A stretch of DNA of 64,000 nt from contig NZ_CP146612.1 in NCBI RefSeq assembly GCF_037094495.1, forward strand, positions 868,001-932,000, in the 5' to 3' direction. Under the pieces are notes generated by a model. The model made no database searches. It was not told where the DNA came from and worked only from the letters and a program-made list of their open reading frames with translations. This DNA is from Dehalogenimonas sp. W (GTDB taxonomy: Bacteria > Chloroflexota > Dehalococcoidia > Dehalococcoidales > Dehalococcoidaceae). Of the stretch, positions 17,650 to 26,168 are shown in pieces; the stretch's first letter is position 1; the number at the start of each line of letters is the position of its first letter. The position numbers and the translations under genes were made by a program.

Positions 17650-18579
17650 TTAGCGGGAATTTCTATTTGCCTTCAGATTTTCTATCAAATGCAGGGCTTT
17701 AGTTAAGTCTTGTGCCTGAGTGTAAAGGTCTTTCCACGGATCAATCCGCCGGTTCAGCAATTCAAACACGTTCGTGATGTTATAGTAGCTTGAGTTCAGT
17801 TCCGCTTCTCCCAGCTCTTCCCAGGTTACCGGTACCGCAACCGGAGCGCCGGGTCTTGCCCTGATAGAATAAGGTGCCACCGCCGTCTGACCGTAATTGT
17901 TGCGGGCTGTGTCCACAAAGATCCGCCCCACTCGTTTGGCAATTCTTATTTCGGTAGTCAGATCTTTCGGGGAACGGCCGGTCAGCACCTCGGCTACATT
18001 CTGGGCAAAAGCCTTAACTCGTTGAAAATTCAGGGTTCTATCCAGTGGTACGGTAACATGTAATCCCCGCGAACCGGTGGTCTTAACAAAGCTTCGGATA
18101 TCAAGTTCCAACAGCAACTGCCGAAGGTCAAAGGCAGCCTGTCTGACAGCGTTAAAATCGGCTTGGCCGGGGTCCAGATCAAACACCATTGCATCCGGAT
18201 ATAGAGGTTTATCAAAGCGCGACAGCCAGGGGTGGTAGGTAATTACCGCTTGCTGGGAAAAATAAATTAATGCAACAGTGGTGTCTGCGGCAGCATAATT
18301 GACGGTTTCGTCCCCGCTCTCTGTAGGTATCCGCCGGATCCACTCCGGGTAATAATCAGGAGTATTTTTTTGATAAAATCCCTCCTGATTGATACCATCC
18401 GGGAAACGTTGAAATGACAGTGGTCGGCCAGCCAGATGCGGCAGTATCACCGGGGCAATCCGGGAATAGTAACGGATAAGCTGTTCCTTGGTGATGCCGT
18501 CATCGGGAAACAAAACCTTATCCAGATGAGAAAGTTCAATCCTGTGACCGTTTATTTCCATTTGGACTTTGTCTTCCAT
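17650..18579 (-). CDS. LigD-type polymerase/primase (PolDom) protein
   Basis: 309 residues from the ATG at 18579. It matches the polymerase domain of LigD, used in non-homologous end joining: ELSHLDKVLFPDDGITK, HLAGRPLSFQRFPDG, the metal Asp pair AMVFDLDPGQADF (about residues 138-150), TTGSRGLHV, and RIFVDTARNNYGQTAVAPYSIRARPGAPVAVP. No ligase or nuclease domain is fused and no ku gene lies in the window. It may work with separate Ku and ligase proteins, or in RNA primer repair. Confidence 0.9.
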   Translation of the reverse strand: MEDKVQMEINGHRIELSHLDKVLFPDDGITKEQLIRYYSRIAPVILPHLAGRPLSFQRFPDGINQEGFYQKNTPDYYPEWIRRIPTESGDETVNYAAADTTVALIYFSQQAVITYHPWLSRFDKPLYPDAMVFDLDPGQADFNAVRQAAFDLRQLLLELDIRSFVKTTGSRGLHVTVPLDRTLNFQRVKAFAQNVAEVLTGRSPKDLTTEIRIAKRVGRIFVDTARNNYGQTAVAPYSIRARPGAPVAVPVTWEELGEAELNSSYYNITNVFELLNRRIDPWKDLYTQAQDLTKALHLIENLKANRNSR

Positions 18580-18662
18580 GAATAAAATATACCAGTCACA
18601 GAACCGGATTTCCAAATTAGAGCGGCCAGAGTATGATAGACTGACATTTTTAGGAGAAATGG

Positions 18663-19670
18663 ATGATTATTGAAAACGCCGGGCTGGACCCTGAGTCCCT
18701 TGGGGGTAACGTGGCGGTCGTTACAAACGCCGGGCAGGGTTTAGGACGAGAAACAGCGGTCAGCCTGGCTTTCATCGGTGCGTCTGTTGCTGTGGTGGAT
18801 GCGGATGCCGCCGCTGGTGCTGAAACTGTCAGGGTGATAGAAAAAGCCGGCGGTCGGGCAATTTTCTTCCAATCAGAAGCCTTTTCTCAAGAACAGATGG
18901 CGCGGTTGTACCAGATGGTTTTGAAATCTTTTGGTAAAATTGACCTGCTTGCCATTGATGACCGGTGCTTAGGGGCAATGGAATTTCTGCCGGGGATGCT
19001 GGAACGACGCTATGGCGTTATTGCCATTGTCGGGAGTGAGCTCCCGGCGGTGATAGTCAAGGAAGAGTTAGTCAAACAGCTGGACGCTGACGGCCGTGTT
19101 GCCGTTTTTACATTTGATCCCGGCGGTGAAGGAAACGCTGAACTGGCTGGGGCTGGATTGGTGGGGGCGTTGCGTTTTGGACGTGTGTTTCACGGCAAAG
19201 CTGTTGATTGGGTCACCGGCCTGGCGAAGTTGGGATTGGACGCCCAGGGGCAGCAGGTGCCGGCTGAAGAAACTGTTGAGCTATCAGGTCCACCAGCCGG
19301 AACACCCGGAGCAATTGCCCAAGCCCTGGCTGAAGTGATGGCCGAAATTGAAGTGGAATATGAGCGTTTGTCCATTCTGGTGCGTCAGGTGGCCAAGCGA
19401 ATGTTTTTACAGGGTACGGGGTTGAAAGTTGATGAATGGCGGGTTTATGCGTTTGAAATGAGCCAGGTTCTGACAGATGGGGTGGTGGATGAGGTACTCA
19501 CCGGCGATTATCTGGAAAAATTAGGCCATCTCCGGGATTTTCTGGCCGCTCAGGAGGTTGAAGCACAGAACTGGGTTAAAAGTGATGAAGACCTGATCTC
19601 GGTGGTTGAGTCCCTGGCTTTTCGGCGTCAGGTGGTTAATGATTTGATGTCCGCACTCAGGCTGCTTTAA
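18663..19670 (+). CDS. Degenerate SDR-like (Rossmann fold) protein
   Basis: 335 residues. The first ~200 residues follow a short-chain dehydrogenase fold: nucleotide loop VVTNAGQGLGRET in place of the usual TGxxxGIG, and VVDADAAAGAETV. The catalytic Tyr-x-x-x-Lys of active SDRs is not apparent. The last ~120 residues are helical and acidic and I do not recognise them. It could be a non-catalytic or structural member. Weak ribosome site AGGAG about 8 bases before the ATG. A strong terminator follows. Confidence 0.65.
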   Translation: MIIENAGLDPESLGGNVAVVTNAGQGLGRETAVSLAFIGASVAVVDADAAAGAETVRVIEKAGGRAIFFQSEAFSQEQMARLYQMVLKSFGKIDLLAIDDRCLGAMEFLPGMLERRYGVIAIVGSELPAVIVKEELVKQLDADGRVAVFTFDPGGEGNAELAGAGLVGALRFGRVFHGKAVDWVTGLAKLGLDAQGQQVPAEETVELSGPPAGTPGAIAQALAEVMAEIEVEYERLSILVRQVAKRMFLQGTGLKVDEWRVYAFEMSQVLTDGVVDEVLTGDYLEKLGHLRDFLAAQEVEAQNWVKSDEDLISVVESLAFRRQVVNDLMSALRLL

Positions 19671-19691
19671 CAAAATAAGCCGCCTTAAGTT

Positions 19692-19730
19692 AAGCCGCTG
19701 GTTGCTTATTTAAGCAACCAGCGGCTTTTA
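19692..19730. terminator. Bidirectional terminator
   Basis: 16-bp perfect stem (AAGCCGCTGGTTGCTT and complement), loop ATTT, then TTTT. Separates the SDR-like gene from the convergent radical SAM genes. Confidence 0.92.
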
Positions 19731-19742
19731 CAACATCTGAAA

Positions 19743-21203
19743 TTACTTGTTGATGGTCTTGGCGATGTTTTTGGTGCGTACATCGGTAGCTTTAAGTTTG
19801 GCTTCACTGGTATTTTTATTGAACATTACCGGCAGTGCATTTTTAATCAGTTCTCTGACGGCACCAAAGAACTCCGGCGGATTTTTTACCAGACTCAGGA
19901 AGAAGCGTTTGTTATGGCGCACCATAAACCTTACCCGCCGACTGGCATATGTGCGAGCGTATTCAGCAAAAGCATTGTTAATCATCTCATCCGGCACTTC
20001 GGACAGATTTGCCTGGGTAGCGGAGTGAAAAGCGAAGTGCGGCCAGTCAGCCAGCGTTTTAGGCGGGTCAATCAACTTGTGTTCCACGCAATAGTTATAA
20101 AGAGGTGTACCGGCATAGGGCACGAACCTCATATACAGGAACGGGGGATTGTCCAATTTTTTAAGAAAGTCACGGGTCAGGTTGAAGTCATCAACAGTTT
20201 CGGTGGGTAATGCCTCCATAATGTACAGCCGGGGCGAAACGCGATATTTTACCAGCAACCAGAAGGATTTTTCCATTTCATCCAGGTCAACACCTTTTTT
20301 GAGGAATTCCAGCATCCGCTTGGACCCTGTTTCCACGCCGATGCCCACGGCGGTGCAGCCGGCTCTGGACATGAGAGAAATATCTTCTTCCGAAAGGTCG
20401 GCACGAGCTTCGCAGTCCCATTTTACCTTGATCTTTTTGTCAATAATCAGCTTGCAGAATTGGTGCAACCGCTTGCGGTTGAAGGTAAAGTTATCCTCAA
20501 AGAAGCGGATGAACTTGATGCCATATTCTTTCTGTAAATGTTCCACCTGAGCGACGATGCGCTCGGCGGAGAAGTCGCCGCGATACCCGGCATGGAAAGC
20601 GGAATTATAACAGAAGGTGCAGCGGAAGGGACAACCACGGGAGGTGTTCAAACTGGCCGCCCAGTATTTACTGACGTCAATAAGGTGCCAGGCCGGGTCG
20701 GGCAATTCATCAAGATTTTTCAGTTCATTGCCTGCGGGATTGAGATGCACGCCTTGGGTATCTTTGTAGGCTAGACCCGGTATGTCATCCAATGCCGGCT
20801 TGCCGGTCTCAAGATGTTCTACCAGCTTCAGCAATGGTTCTTCTCCGGCACCACGGATAACATAATCAATGTAAGGTTCTGCAAGGGACTGTTCCGGGGT
20901 TGTGGAAGGGTGGACGTTGCCCCACACTATTTTTGCGTCGGGGAAAAGCTGTTTGAATTCCTGACTTTGAGCAATAGCCTGGCTGATATCGGTGCCGGTT
21001 AGCACTGAATAGCCGATCATCTCAGGATTGAAATCCATAAAATCCGCCGGTTTGGCGTTCCACAGTACGTTATCCAGGATTTTTACCTGGTGGCCGGCCT
21101 GTTCCAGTACGGCGCCCAGGAAAAGCAACCCGTTTGGAAAAACCGCGTAAGTTTTAAAACGCGGATTTACTTCGGTGCCCGGGTTGACTAATAAAACTCT
21201 CAT
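19743..21203 (-). CDS. B12-binding-domain radical SAM protein
   Basis: 486 residues. The N-terminal part (RVLLVNPGTEVNPRF ... LNYL-type Rossmann region to about residue 150) is the cobalamin-binding-like domain of class B radical SAM enzymes, although the classical DxHxxG is not obvious. The [4Fe-4S]-SAM motif is CPFRCTFCYN (about residues 194-203). The C-terminus is basic and helical. Class B members are often methyltransferases or ring-forming enzymes. Third gene of a run with another radical SAM gene and a Dph6-like ATPase, directly downstream of rdhA1. Substrate unknown. Confidence 0.85.
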   Translation of the reverse strand: MRVLLVNPGTEVNPRFKTYAVFPNGLLFLGAVLEQAGHQVKILDNVLWNAKPADFMDFNPEMIGYSVLTGTDISQAIAQSQEFKQLFPDAKIVWGNVHPSTTPEQSLAEPYIDYVIRGAGEEPLLKLVEHLETGKPALDDIPGLAYKDTQGVHLNPAGNELKNLDELPDPAWHLIDVSKYWAASLNTSRGCPFRCTFCYNSAFHAGYRGDFSAERIVAQVEHLQKEYGIKFIRFFEDNFTFNRKRLHQFCKLIIDKKIKVKWDCEARADLSEEDISLMSRAGCTAVGIGVETGSKRMLEFLKKGVDLDEMEKSFWLLVKYRVSPRLYIMEALPTETVDDFNLTRDFLKKLDNPPFLYMRFVPYAGTPLYNYCVEHKLIDPPKTLADWPHFAFHSATQANLSEVPDEMINNAFAEYARTYASRRVRFMVRHNKRFFLSLVKNPPEFFGAVRELIKNALPVMFNKNTSEAKLKATDVRTKNIAKTINK

Positions 21204-21215
21204 ATTTACCCTCTC

Positions 21216-21995
21216 CTAATAAACCCTGACCGGTGGGTCGCCGACTCGCGACATCTCGCCGGAAAGATAATTTACGGTATTTAAATGTTTCTTGGCAAGG
21301 TTTGCCGCCGTCTCAACTTCCTCGCCGGAAGGCGCGCGGTATTCCACACCATTCAGACTGATAAAACCATTGATTCTAAGCGGGATGGCTGGATTGACCG
21401 AGGCGATGAATTCGGCTGCTTTTTCTACTTCATCAGCCTCAATAATGCCGGGAATCAGGGTTATTTCCGCCTGTAGTTTTTTACCTGTTTCATATATTTT
21501 ACGGAAATTGTGCAGAGCTTTCCTGTTATCGGCGGCCGTATATTCACGGTAGAGTTCCGGGGTAATGGCCTTGAGACTGACGATTATTTCATCAATGTTG
21601 GATATATCCGGCAGTACCAAGCCGTTGGTAAAGAGGATGTTGTAGGCCTGGTATTGTGTTTTTAGAGCTTTTGCTAGCGCCGGAAAACCCGGATCCAGCG
21701 TCGGCTCAATGCCTATATAGATGGCTCGTTCAATTGCTAATTCTTCAATCAAATACAATGTTTCCGGTAGTGACAGCAGCTTCTCCGGCGGGGATTCAGG
21801 TGGATTGGTCGCCAGACGTAACTGCCAATCCGGCAGCAGGGAAAAATCCAATTTTTCGCGCTGGCAATAGCAGCCGCGGCATTTAAGATTACACTCAGTC
21901 CAATGGTGAAATATTATGGATTTGTAACTGGGCTCATAGACGACGTGATATACCCTCAGGTCCACGACACCGTTTTCCGGTCGGGGATTAGTCAT
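21216..21995 (-). CDS. Radical SAM protein
   Basis: 259 residues from the ATG at 21995, which has GGAG 8 bases upstream and overlaps the end of the preceding gene by 8 bases. The cluster motif is CNLKCRGCYC. Later parts resemble activase-like or pyruvate-formate-lyase-activating-like barrels (IYIGIEPTLDPGFPAL, ITLIPGIIEADEVEKAAEFI). No SPASM or extra cluster domain is seen. It is translationally coupled to the Dph6-like gene, so the two probably act on one product. Function unknown. Confidence 0.82.
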   Translation of the reverse strand: MTNPRPENGVVDLRVYHVVYEPSYKSIIFHHWTECNLKCRGCYCQREKLDFSLLPDWQLRLATNPPESPPEKLLSLPETLYLIEELAIERAIYIGIEPTLDPGFPALAKALKTQYQAYNILFTNGLVLPDISNIDEIIVSLKAITPELYREYTAADNRKALHNFRKIYETGKKLQAEITLIPGIIEADEVEKAAEFIASVNPAIPLRINGFISLNGVEYRAPSGEEVETAANLAKKHLNTVNYLSGEMSRVGDPPVRVY

Positions 21996-22719
21996 TGTGA
22001 AGGCTCCGGGGAGTAACTGCGGCCTTTGAGCCGGTACCAGTTTTTTCAACCAGACAGCAATCATGAATTCCCATGAACCAGTTTCCGTAAATTAAGACTG
22101 GTTCAAATTCGGTGATTTCTAAACGCTTGGCAAATATTGGGCCGTCAATGACCAGTGTGTGGTAATACCCCACCTGTCCGGAGGGAGAAGACTCAGCCCG
22201 GGCACGAAGCTCAGACAGGGTTTCATGATCCAACTTGCGACCCAACCATTCTTTGCCCAGGCGGGTGTCATCAACGACGATGATGATGGCGGTGAATCCG
22301 GAATCAATGAGGTCGGTCAGTAAGGAAGCTCGTCCTTCATCCCAAAGAGGTAATATAGGGGTAATGCCCGCCGGTTCACAAACACTATTAACCCAATTCA
22401 AATGTTTTTCGGCAAGATAATTCCCGACCGAAACATCTCCAAAAACACCACCGGTTATACCTTCGGCCTGGAATTTCTGGAGCATATCGCGGTAGCTGTC
22501 ATTATAGGAGTCAACAGTGGTAATTGTCCGTGTAAGCGGTATGCCTAAAGCCTCAGCTTGAAGCTCAACGACCTGTGGTGGAATACGATGTGGCCAAACT
22601 TCGCCGGAGTGTTCGGTGACGATGCTGGCCAAACGGCGAATTCGGTGACCTGCCTTCTGCGCCCTGTAAGTGGCCAGACAGCAATCTTTACCCCCGCTCC
22701 AGGATACAAAAACGTCCAT
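21988..22719 (-). CDS. Dph6/DUF71-type ATP-pyrophosphatase
   Basis: 243 residues with the N-type PP-loop SWSGGKDCCLATYRA (about residues 7-21) and the Dph6-family pattern GGVFGDVSVGNYL, GITPILPLWD, VDDTRLGKEWLGRKLD. The archaeal/eukaryal relative amidates diphthine on EF-2, a modification bacteria do not make; bacterial members are thought to act on other substrates, with B12 salvage suggested for some. The coupling to two radical SAM genes, one of the B12-binding class, in a dehalogenation region makes a cofactor role attractive but unproven. Confidence 0.85.
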   Translation of the reverse strand: MDVFVSWSGGKDCCLATYRAQKAGHRIRRLASIVTEHSGEVWPHRIPPQVVELQAEALGIPLTRTITTVDSYNDSYRDMLQKFQAEGITGGVFGDVSVGNYLAEKHLNWVNSVCEPAGITPILPLWDEGRASLLTDLIDSGFTAIIIVVDDTRLGKEWLGRKLDHETLSELRARAESSPSGQVGYYHTLVIDGPIFAKRLEITEFEPVLIYGNWFMGIHDCCLVEKTGTGSKAAVTPRSLHND

Positions 22720-22850
22720 GGTGTGATGCCCTTTCGCAAAAAACGCGGCTGAGCCGCTAACGCAAAATTACTCCCCGTATTTTACCGCAAAATACATTAT
22801 ATAACCAGCCCTAACGAAGCAGTTATCGTATATAACAGCGACCAGGCAGA

Positions 22851-22882
22851 AGAAGAGGGCGGTCATTTGACCGCCCTCTTCT
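22851..22882 (-). terminator. Terminator of rdhA1
   Basis: 15-bp stem AGAAGAGGGCGGTCA / TGACCGCCCTCTTCT. Very similar GAGGGCGG hairpins follow the other two rdhA genes. Confidence 0.8.
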
Positions 22883-22903
22883 AAAATTTTTCACTTTGAG
22901 GTC

Positions 22904-24304
22904 TTACCACTGAAAAGTGCCGGCACCGTGAGTAACGTCTGGTTTCCAATTTTCAAGATCTCGGGTCCACCAGGCTTCAAGCTCTTCAGGGCTCTTGGGT
23001 TCGGCATATTGGAAAATGCGATCCATGCTCGCAAAGAAACCGTCAAAGATAGGAGTGGTGGCCGAAACTGCCCTGACCATAGGATGGACAAGACCTTCAT
23101 TGGGATGGTTAAAAGGACAGAGAGTATGACAAACACCGCAACGGGACGGTGCGCCGGTTTCCTTACATTTGAGCCAATCGACGCGCCAGCCGCGGTACCC
23201 TGGTCGGTTCCCAGGGCCCATATCCCAAGTAGGCTCTTTCTGTTGTCCTAGCGCTTCTGAAGGGCATTTTTCGGCACAGCGCATGCAGGTTTCGCAGAAC
23301 TTTGAGCCGCCGAAGTCGATGGGATTAGTGGGAGCCAACGGCAAATCGGTAATGATGTAGTTGGTGATACGGGTCTGGAGACCGGAACGTGGCGTCATCA
23401 TGTAGGTAGCCCGGCCTTGTTCGCCAAGTCCAGAGAAGATGCCCAGTGCGACGTTGGTGGTAACTCCGGCTTTATAAGCATGGTAACCTAACGCTTTGAT
23501 GAAGCGCATGGCTTGCCACTCGGTGTATCGGCCATCGCCGTAAGCACGATGAATGGCCGGGCGGCCTAGCGGCATTGGCATGGCCAGTTTGCCGGGGTAG
23601 GCTTCATCTTCGCGGAGCTGGTACAAGCCTTGGATATAGTTCTGTTGAACCGAATAAGTCAGAAGATATTTACATTTTGAAGGAATATGGTACACTTTTC
23701 CTTCCTGATAGCCTTTTTCGCTGGAATCAAAAACAACGGCACCTTTGGTGAAGATCTGGAGCATGTGGTCGTTGAGCTCCATGGCGCCGACCTGGTTGGC
23801 AGAAGCCAGGTGCAGGGCGGCCCGGAGCATGTTGGTGTTATCTTCGGCACTGCCTTCCCAGCGAGCTGCGCCTTTGTCTTGAGGCTGAGCGACGCCTGCC
23901 GGACCATCCCACGGGGCTGCTGGTTGTAGACCGGTGACCATGTCTGCCAGAGCAGCACAACGGACGTCTCGTCCGGGGATCTTTTGTACCAATCCATCCG
24001 AATCAAATTTTGCATCACGCTCTTTACGCCAAGCCGCATTTTCCGCGCTGGGGTTCGGCACCGGGTTGGCGCTGGAATCGTATTGTGTGAACAGCTTCCA
24101 GTCTACTTCAGAGGTGATGTGTTCCAATTCATTTTCCTTGACCCACCAAGGGTGACGGGCGGAGTTGCTGCCCGAGGTTGTCAGCTCATCAAGATCACTG
24201 AAAGAAGGCGCAACGGCAGCCGCAGCACCGATACCTGCTCCGGCTATACCGAGTCCTTTCATAAAATCACGACGGCTCAGTGTACTATGAAATTTGTTGC
24301 CCAT
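22904..24304 (-). CDS. rdhA: Reductive dehalogenase catalytic subunit RdhA (copy 1)
   Basis: Corrinoid/Fe-S enzyme that removes halogens from organohalides as terminal electron acceptor. TAT signal with SRRDFMKGLG near the N-terminus. Two [4Fe-4S] motifs at the C-terminus: CETCMRCAEKCP and the CGVCHTLCP set with an upstream Cys (WLKCKETG). 466 residues from the ATG at 24304, placed 8 bases after GGAGG; two upstream in-frame starts overlap that ribosome site. No rdhB anchor gene is adjacent. It is clearly diverged from copies 2 and 3, so it probably has a different substrate; no substrate can be assigned from sequence. Confidence 0.95.
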   Translation of the reverse strand: MGNKFHSTLSRRDFMKGLGIAGAGIGAAAAVAPSFSDLDELTTSGSNSARHPWWVKENELEHITSEVDWKLFTQYDSSANPVPNPSAENAAWRKERDAKFDSDGLVQKIPGRDVRCAALADMVTGLQPAAPWDGPAGVAQPQDKGAARWEGSAEDNTNMLRAALHLASANQVGAMELNDHMLQIFTKGAVVFDSSEKGYQEGKVYHIPSKCKYLLTYSVQQNYIQGLYQLREDEAYPGKLAMPMPLGRPAIHRAYGDGRYTEWQAMRFIKALGYHAYKAGVTTNVALGIFSGLGEQGRATYMMTPRSGLQTRITNYIITDLPLAPTNPIDFGGSKFCETCMRCAEKCPSEALGQQKEPTWDMGPGNRPGYRGWRVDWLKCKETGAPSRCGVCHTLCPFNHPNEGLVHPMVRAVSATTPIFDGFFASMDRIFQYAEPKSPEELEAWWTRDLENWKPDVTHGAGTFQW

Positions 24305-24433
24305 TAACATTTCCTCCAACTCTATTTTGTTTAAGGTTGCATTTCGGTCTGCCCTGGGTGTCAGTTTGAATTAATCAACCTAATGATTCTTTAACTCCAA
24401 GTATTGTAGTATATTAACAAGGTAATGTATATC

Positions 24434-24445
24434 CGCCATTAGGCG
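24434..24445. promoter_or_regulatory. Inverted repeat upstream of rdhA1
   Basis: CGCC-ATTA-GGCG within ATGTATATCCGCCATTAGGC and GTATTTATAAT. A related site lies 156 bases upstream of rdhA3 at 27725-27742. Likely operator or activator site about 130 bases before the rdhA1 start; the regulator is unknown and no MarR or two-component gene is next to it. Confidence 0.5.
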
Positions 24446-24493
24446 TATTTATAATTAGTAAAAGATAACATAAGTTATATAATTAATAACACA

Positions 24494-24525
24494 AGAAGAG
24501 GGCGGCTAAAAAGCCGCCCTCTTCT
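24494..24525 (-). terminator. Terminator of rdhA2
   Basis: Stem AGAAGAGGGCGGCT / AGCCGCCCTCTTCT, related in sequence to the hairpin after rdhA1. Confidence 0.78.
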
Positions 24526-24546
24526 GAAATACAGGTTGGAAATATT

Positions 24547-25944
24547 TTACCAGACGTTCTTACCGGAACCAAGGGTAGTGTCGCCATTCCAGCTATCCAG
24601 ATCCCGGGTCCACCAAGCTTCCAGTTCTTCGTCAGACTTGGCTTCAGCGTAGCTGAAAGCGCGGTCCATGGTGGCGAAGAAGCTGTTGAAGATGGGGGTT
24701 GCCGCGGCTGTAGCACGGACGATGGGATGAATCAGGCCGTCAGAAGCATGGTTGAAGGGGCAGGTGGCCTGGCAGTTGCCGCAGGCCTGGGGAGAACCAA
24801 AGTCTCGACAAGTCTGCCAGTTCATGAACCAGCCTTTGTAGCCGGGCCGATTACCGGTGCTGACAGTGTCCCAGGATGTATCGTTTTCTTGAGAAATTGA
24901 TTCGGACGGGCAGCGTTCACCGCAGCGGACACAGGTCTTGCAGAAAGTGGTCAATCCGGCGTCCATCGGCGGAGTAGCGGCCAGCGGCATATCGGTGAAG
25001 AAGTAATTGGTGTAGCGCACCATCAAACCGTAGCGGGGGGTGAGAAGGTGCGTTGAACGCCCCTGCTCGCCAAGGCCGGAGAAGACACCCAGGGGAACAT
25101 TGGCTGTCACGCCGGCTTTGTATGTGCCGTAACCCAAGGTTTTTACCATACGCATGGCCATGTAGCCGACCTGAGCGGCGTGGGAGTAGGCGTGGCCGAT
25201 GGCCTGGTTGCCGAGTTGCTTCTTGGTGCCATAACCGCCGGGATAGCTGTCATCCTTACGCAACTGGTAGAGGCTCTGGATGTAATGCTGCTGGGTGGTA
25301 AAGGTGAGCATGTATTTGGCTTTCTGGGGGATATGGTAGACCTTCTTTTCGTCCTGATAGCCGACATCAGAGGAATCAAAGACGAAACCGGAGGCATCGA
25401 AGATTTGACGTGTCTTCTCATTGACTTCCAAAGCTCCGGTGAGAACGGCACCGTAGGTGTGCAGGGCAGCCCGCATCATCTGAAGGTTATTTTCCCGGGT
25501 ATCTTCCCATCGGACACCGTCAGCATATTTTGGTAAAGATGCTGACGGCCCATCCCAAGGGGCGTTAGGGCCGATGAAGCTGGAACCCTGGCCGAAAGCG
25601 GTGTCTCTCAACGAATCACCCGGGGTCTTGTTTTTAAAAGCGGCATACCCAAGAGCGTCATCACGGGCGGTGTTGGCTTCTCGTGCTCCGGATGATAAAT
25701 CAGGCATAGGATTGGCCTTCCTATCAAAGGCCTTGAAAGTGTTCCAATCGATCTCTGTGGTGGGATCGTGATGTTCGCGGTCTTTGACCCACCAGGGATG
25801 GGACTGATTATTACCGGCAGAAGCCAGTTCATCCAAGTCCTTGAAACCGGGGGTGATGGTTGCGGCGGCACCCAAGCCGACGCTGGAAACGCCCAGCGCC
25901 TTCATGAAATCGCGACGACTGAGAGTTGTGTGGAATTTAGACAT
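24547..25944 (-). CDS. rdhA: Reductive dehalogenase catalytic subunit RdhA (copy 2)
   Basis: 465 residues. TAT motif SRRDFMKALG; Fe-S motifs CKTCVRCGERCP and CGNCQATCP with upstream Cys (TCRDFG). Nearly identical to copy 3 from about residue 150 on, but clearly different before that, and one 317-base stretch has a single difference (see findings). Preceded by a good ribosome site (GGAGGATT). The 220-base upstream gap has a TATAAT-like box but not the inverted repeat seen before copies 1 and 3, so it may be regulated differently. No rdhB. Confidence 0.95.
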   Translation of the reverse strand: MSKFHTTLSRRDFMKALGVSSVGLGAAATITPGFKDLDELASAGNNQSHPWWVKDREHHDPTTEIDWNTFKAFDRKANPMPDLSSGAREANTARDDALGYAAFKNKTPGDSLRDTAFGQGSSFIGPNAPWDGPSASLPKYADGVRWEDTRENNLQMMRAALHTYGAVLTGALEVNEKTRQIFDASGFVFDSSDVGYQDEKKVYHIPQKAKYMLTFTTQQHYIQSLYQLRKDDSYPGGYGTKKQLGNQAIGHAYSHAAQVGYMAMRMVKTLGYGTYKAGVTANVPLGVFSGLGEQGRSTHLLTPRYGLMVRYTNYFFTDMPLAATPPMDAGLTTFCKTCVRCGERCPSESISQENDTSWDTVSTGNRPGYKGWFMNWQTCRDFGSPQACGNCQATCPFNHASDGLIHPIVRATAAATPIFNSFFATMDRAFSYAEAKSDEELEAWWTRDLDSWNGDTTLGSGKNVW

Positions 25945-26118
25945 TTGAATCCTCCGAACAATAATAATTATAGATTACAGAATATATTCCGCAGGTATCT
26001 ATTGGTAATTATTATAGGAGGTTGCATCACCTAAAACATCGTACCAAAGGACTAATCATTCTAAGCATTTTGGGTATAGCAGAAAGTACAAAAAAAACAC
26101 GACTAAAGTATATATAAT

Positions 26119-26148
26119 AAGAGGGGCGGCCATTTGGCCGCCCCTCTT
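26119..26148 (-). terminator. Terminator of rdhA3
   Basis: 13-bp stem AAGAGGGGCGGCC / GGCCGCCCCTCTT with loop ATTT. Confidence 0.82.
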
Positions 26149-26168
26149 TCTTTACTGAATTCAGAATG

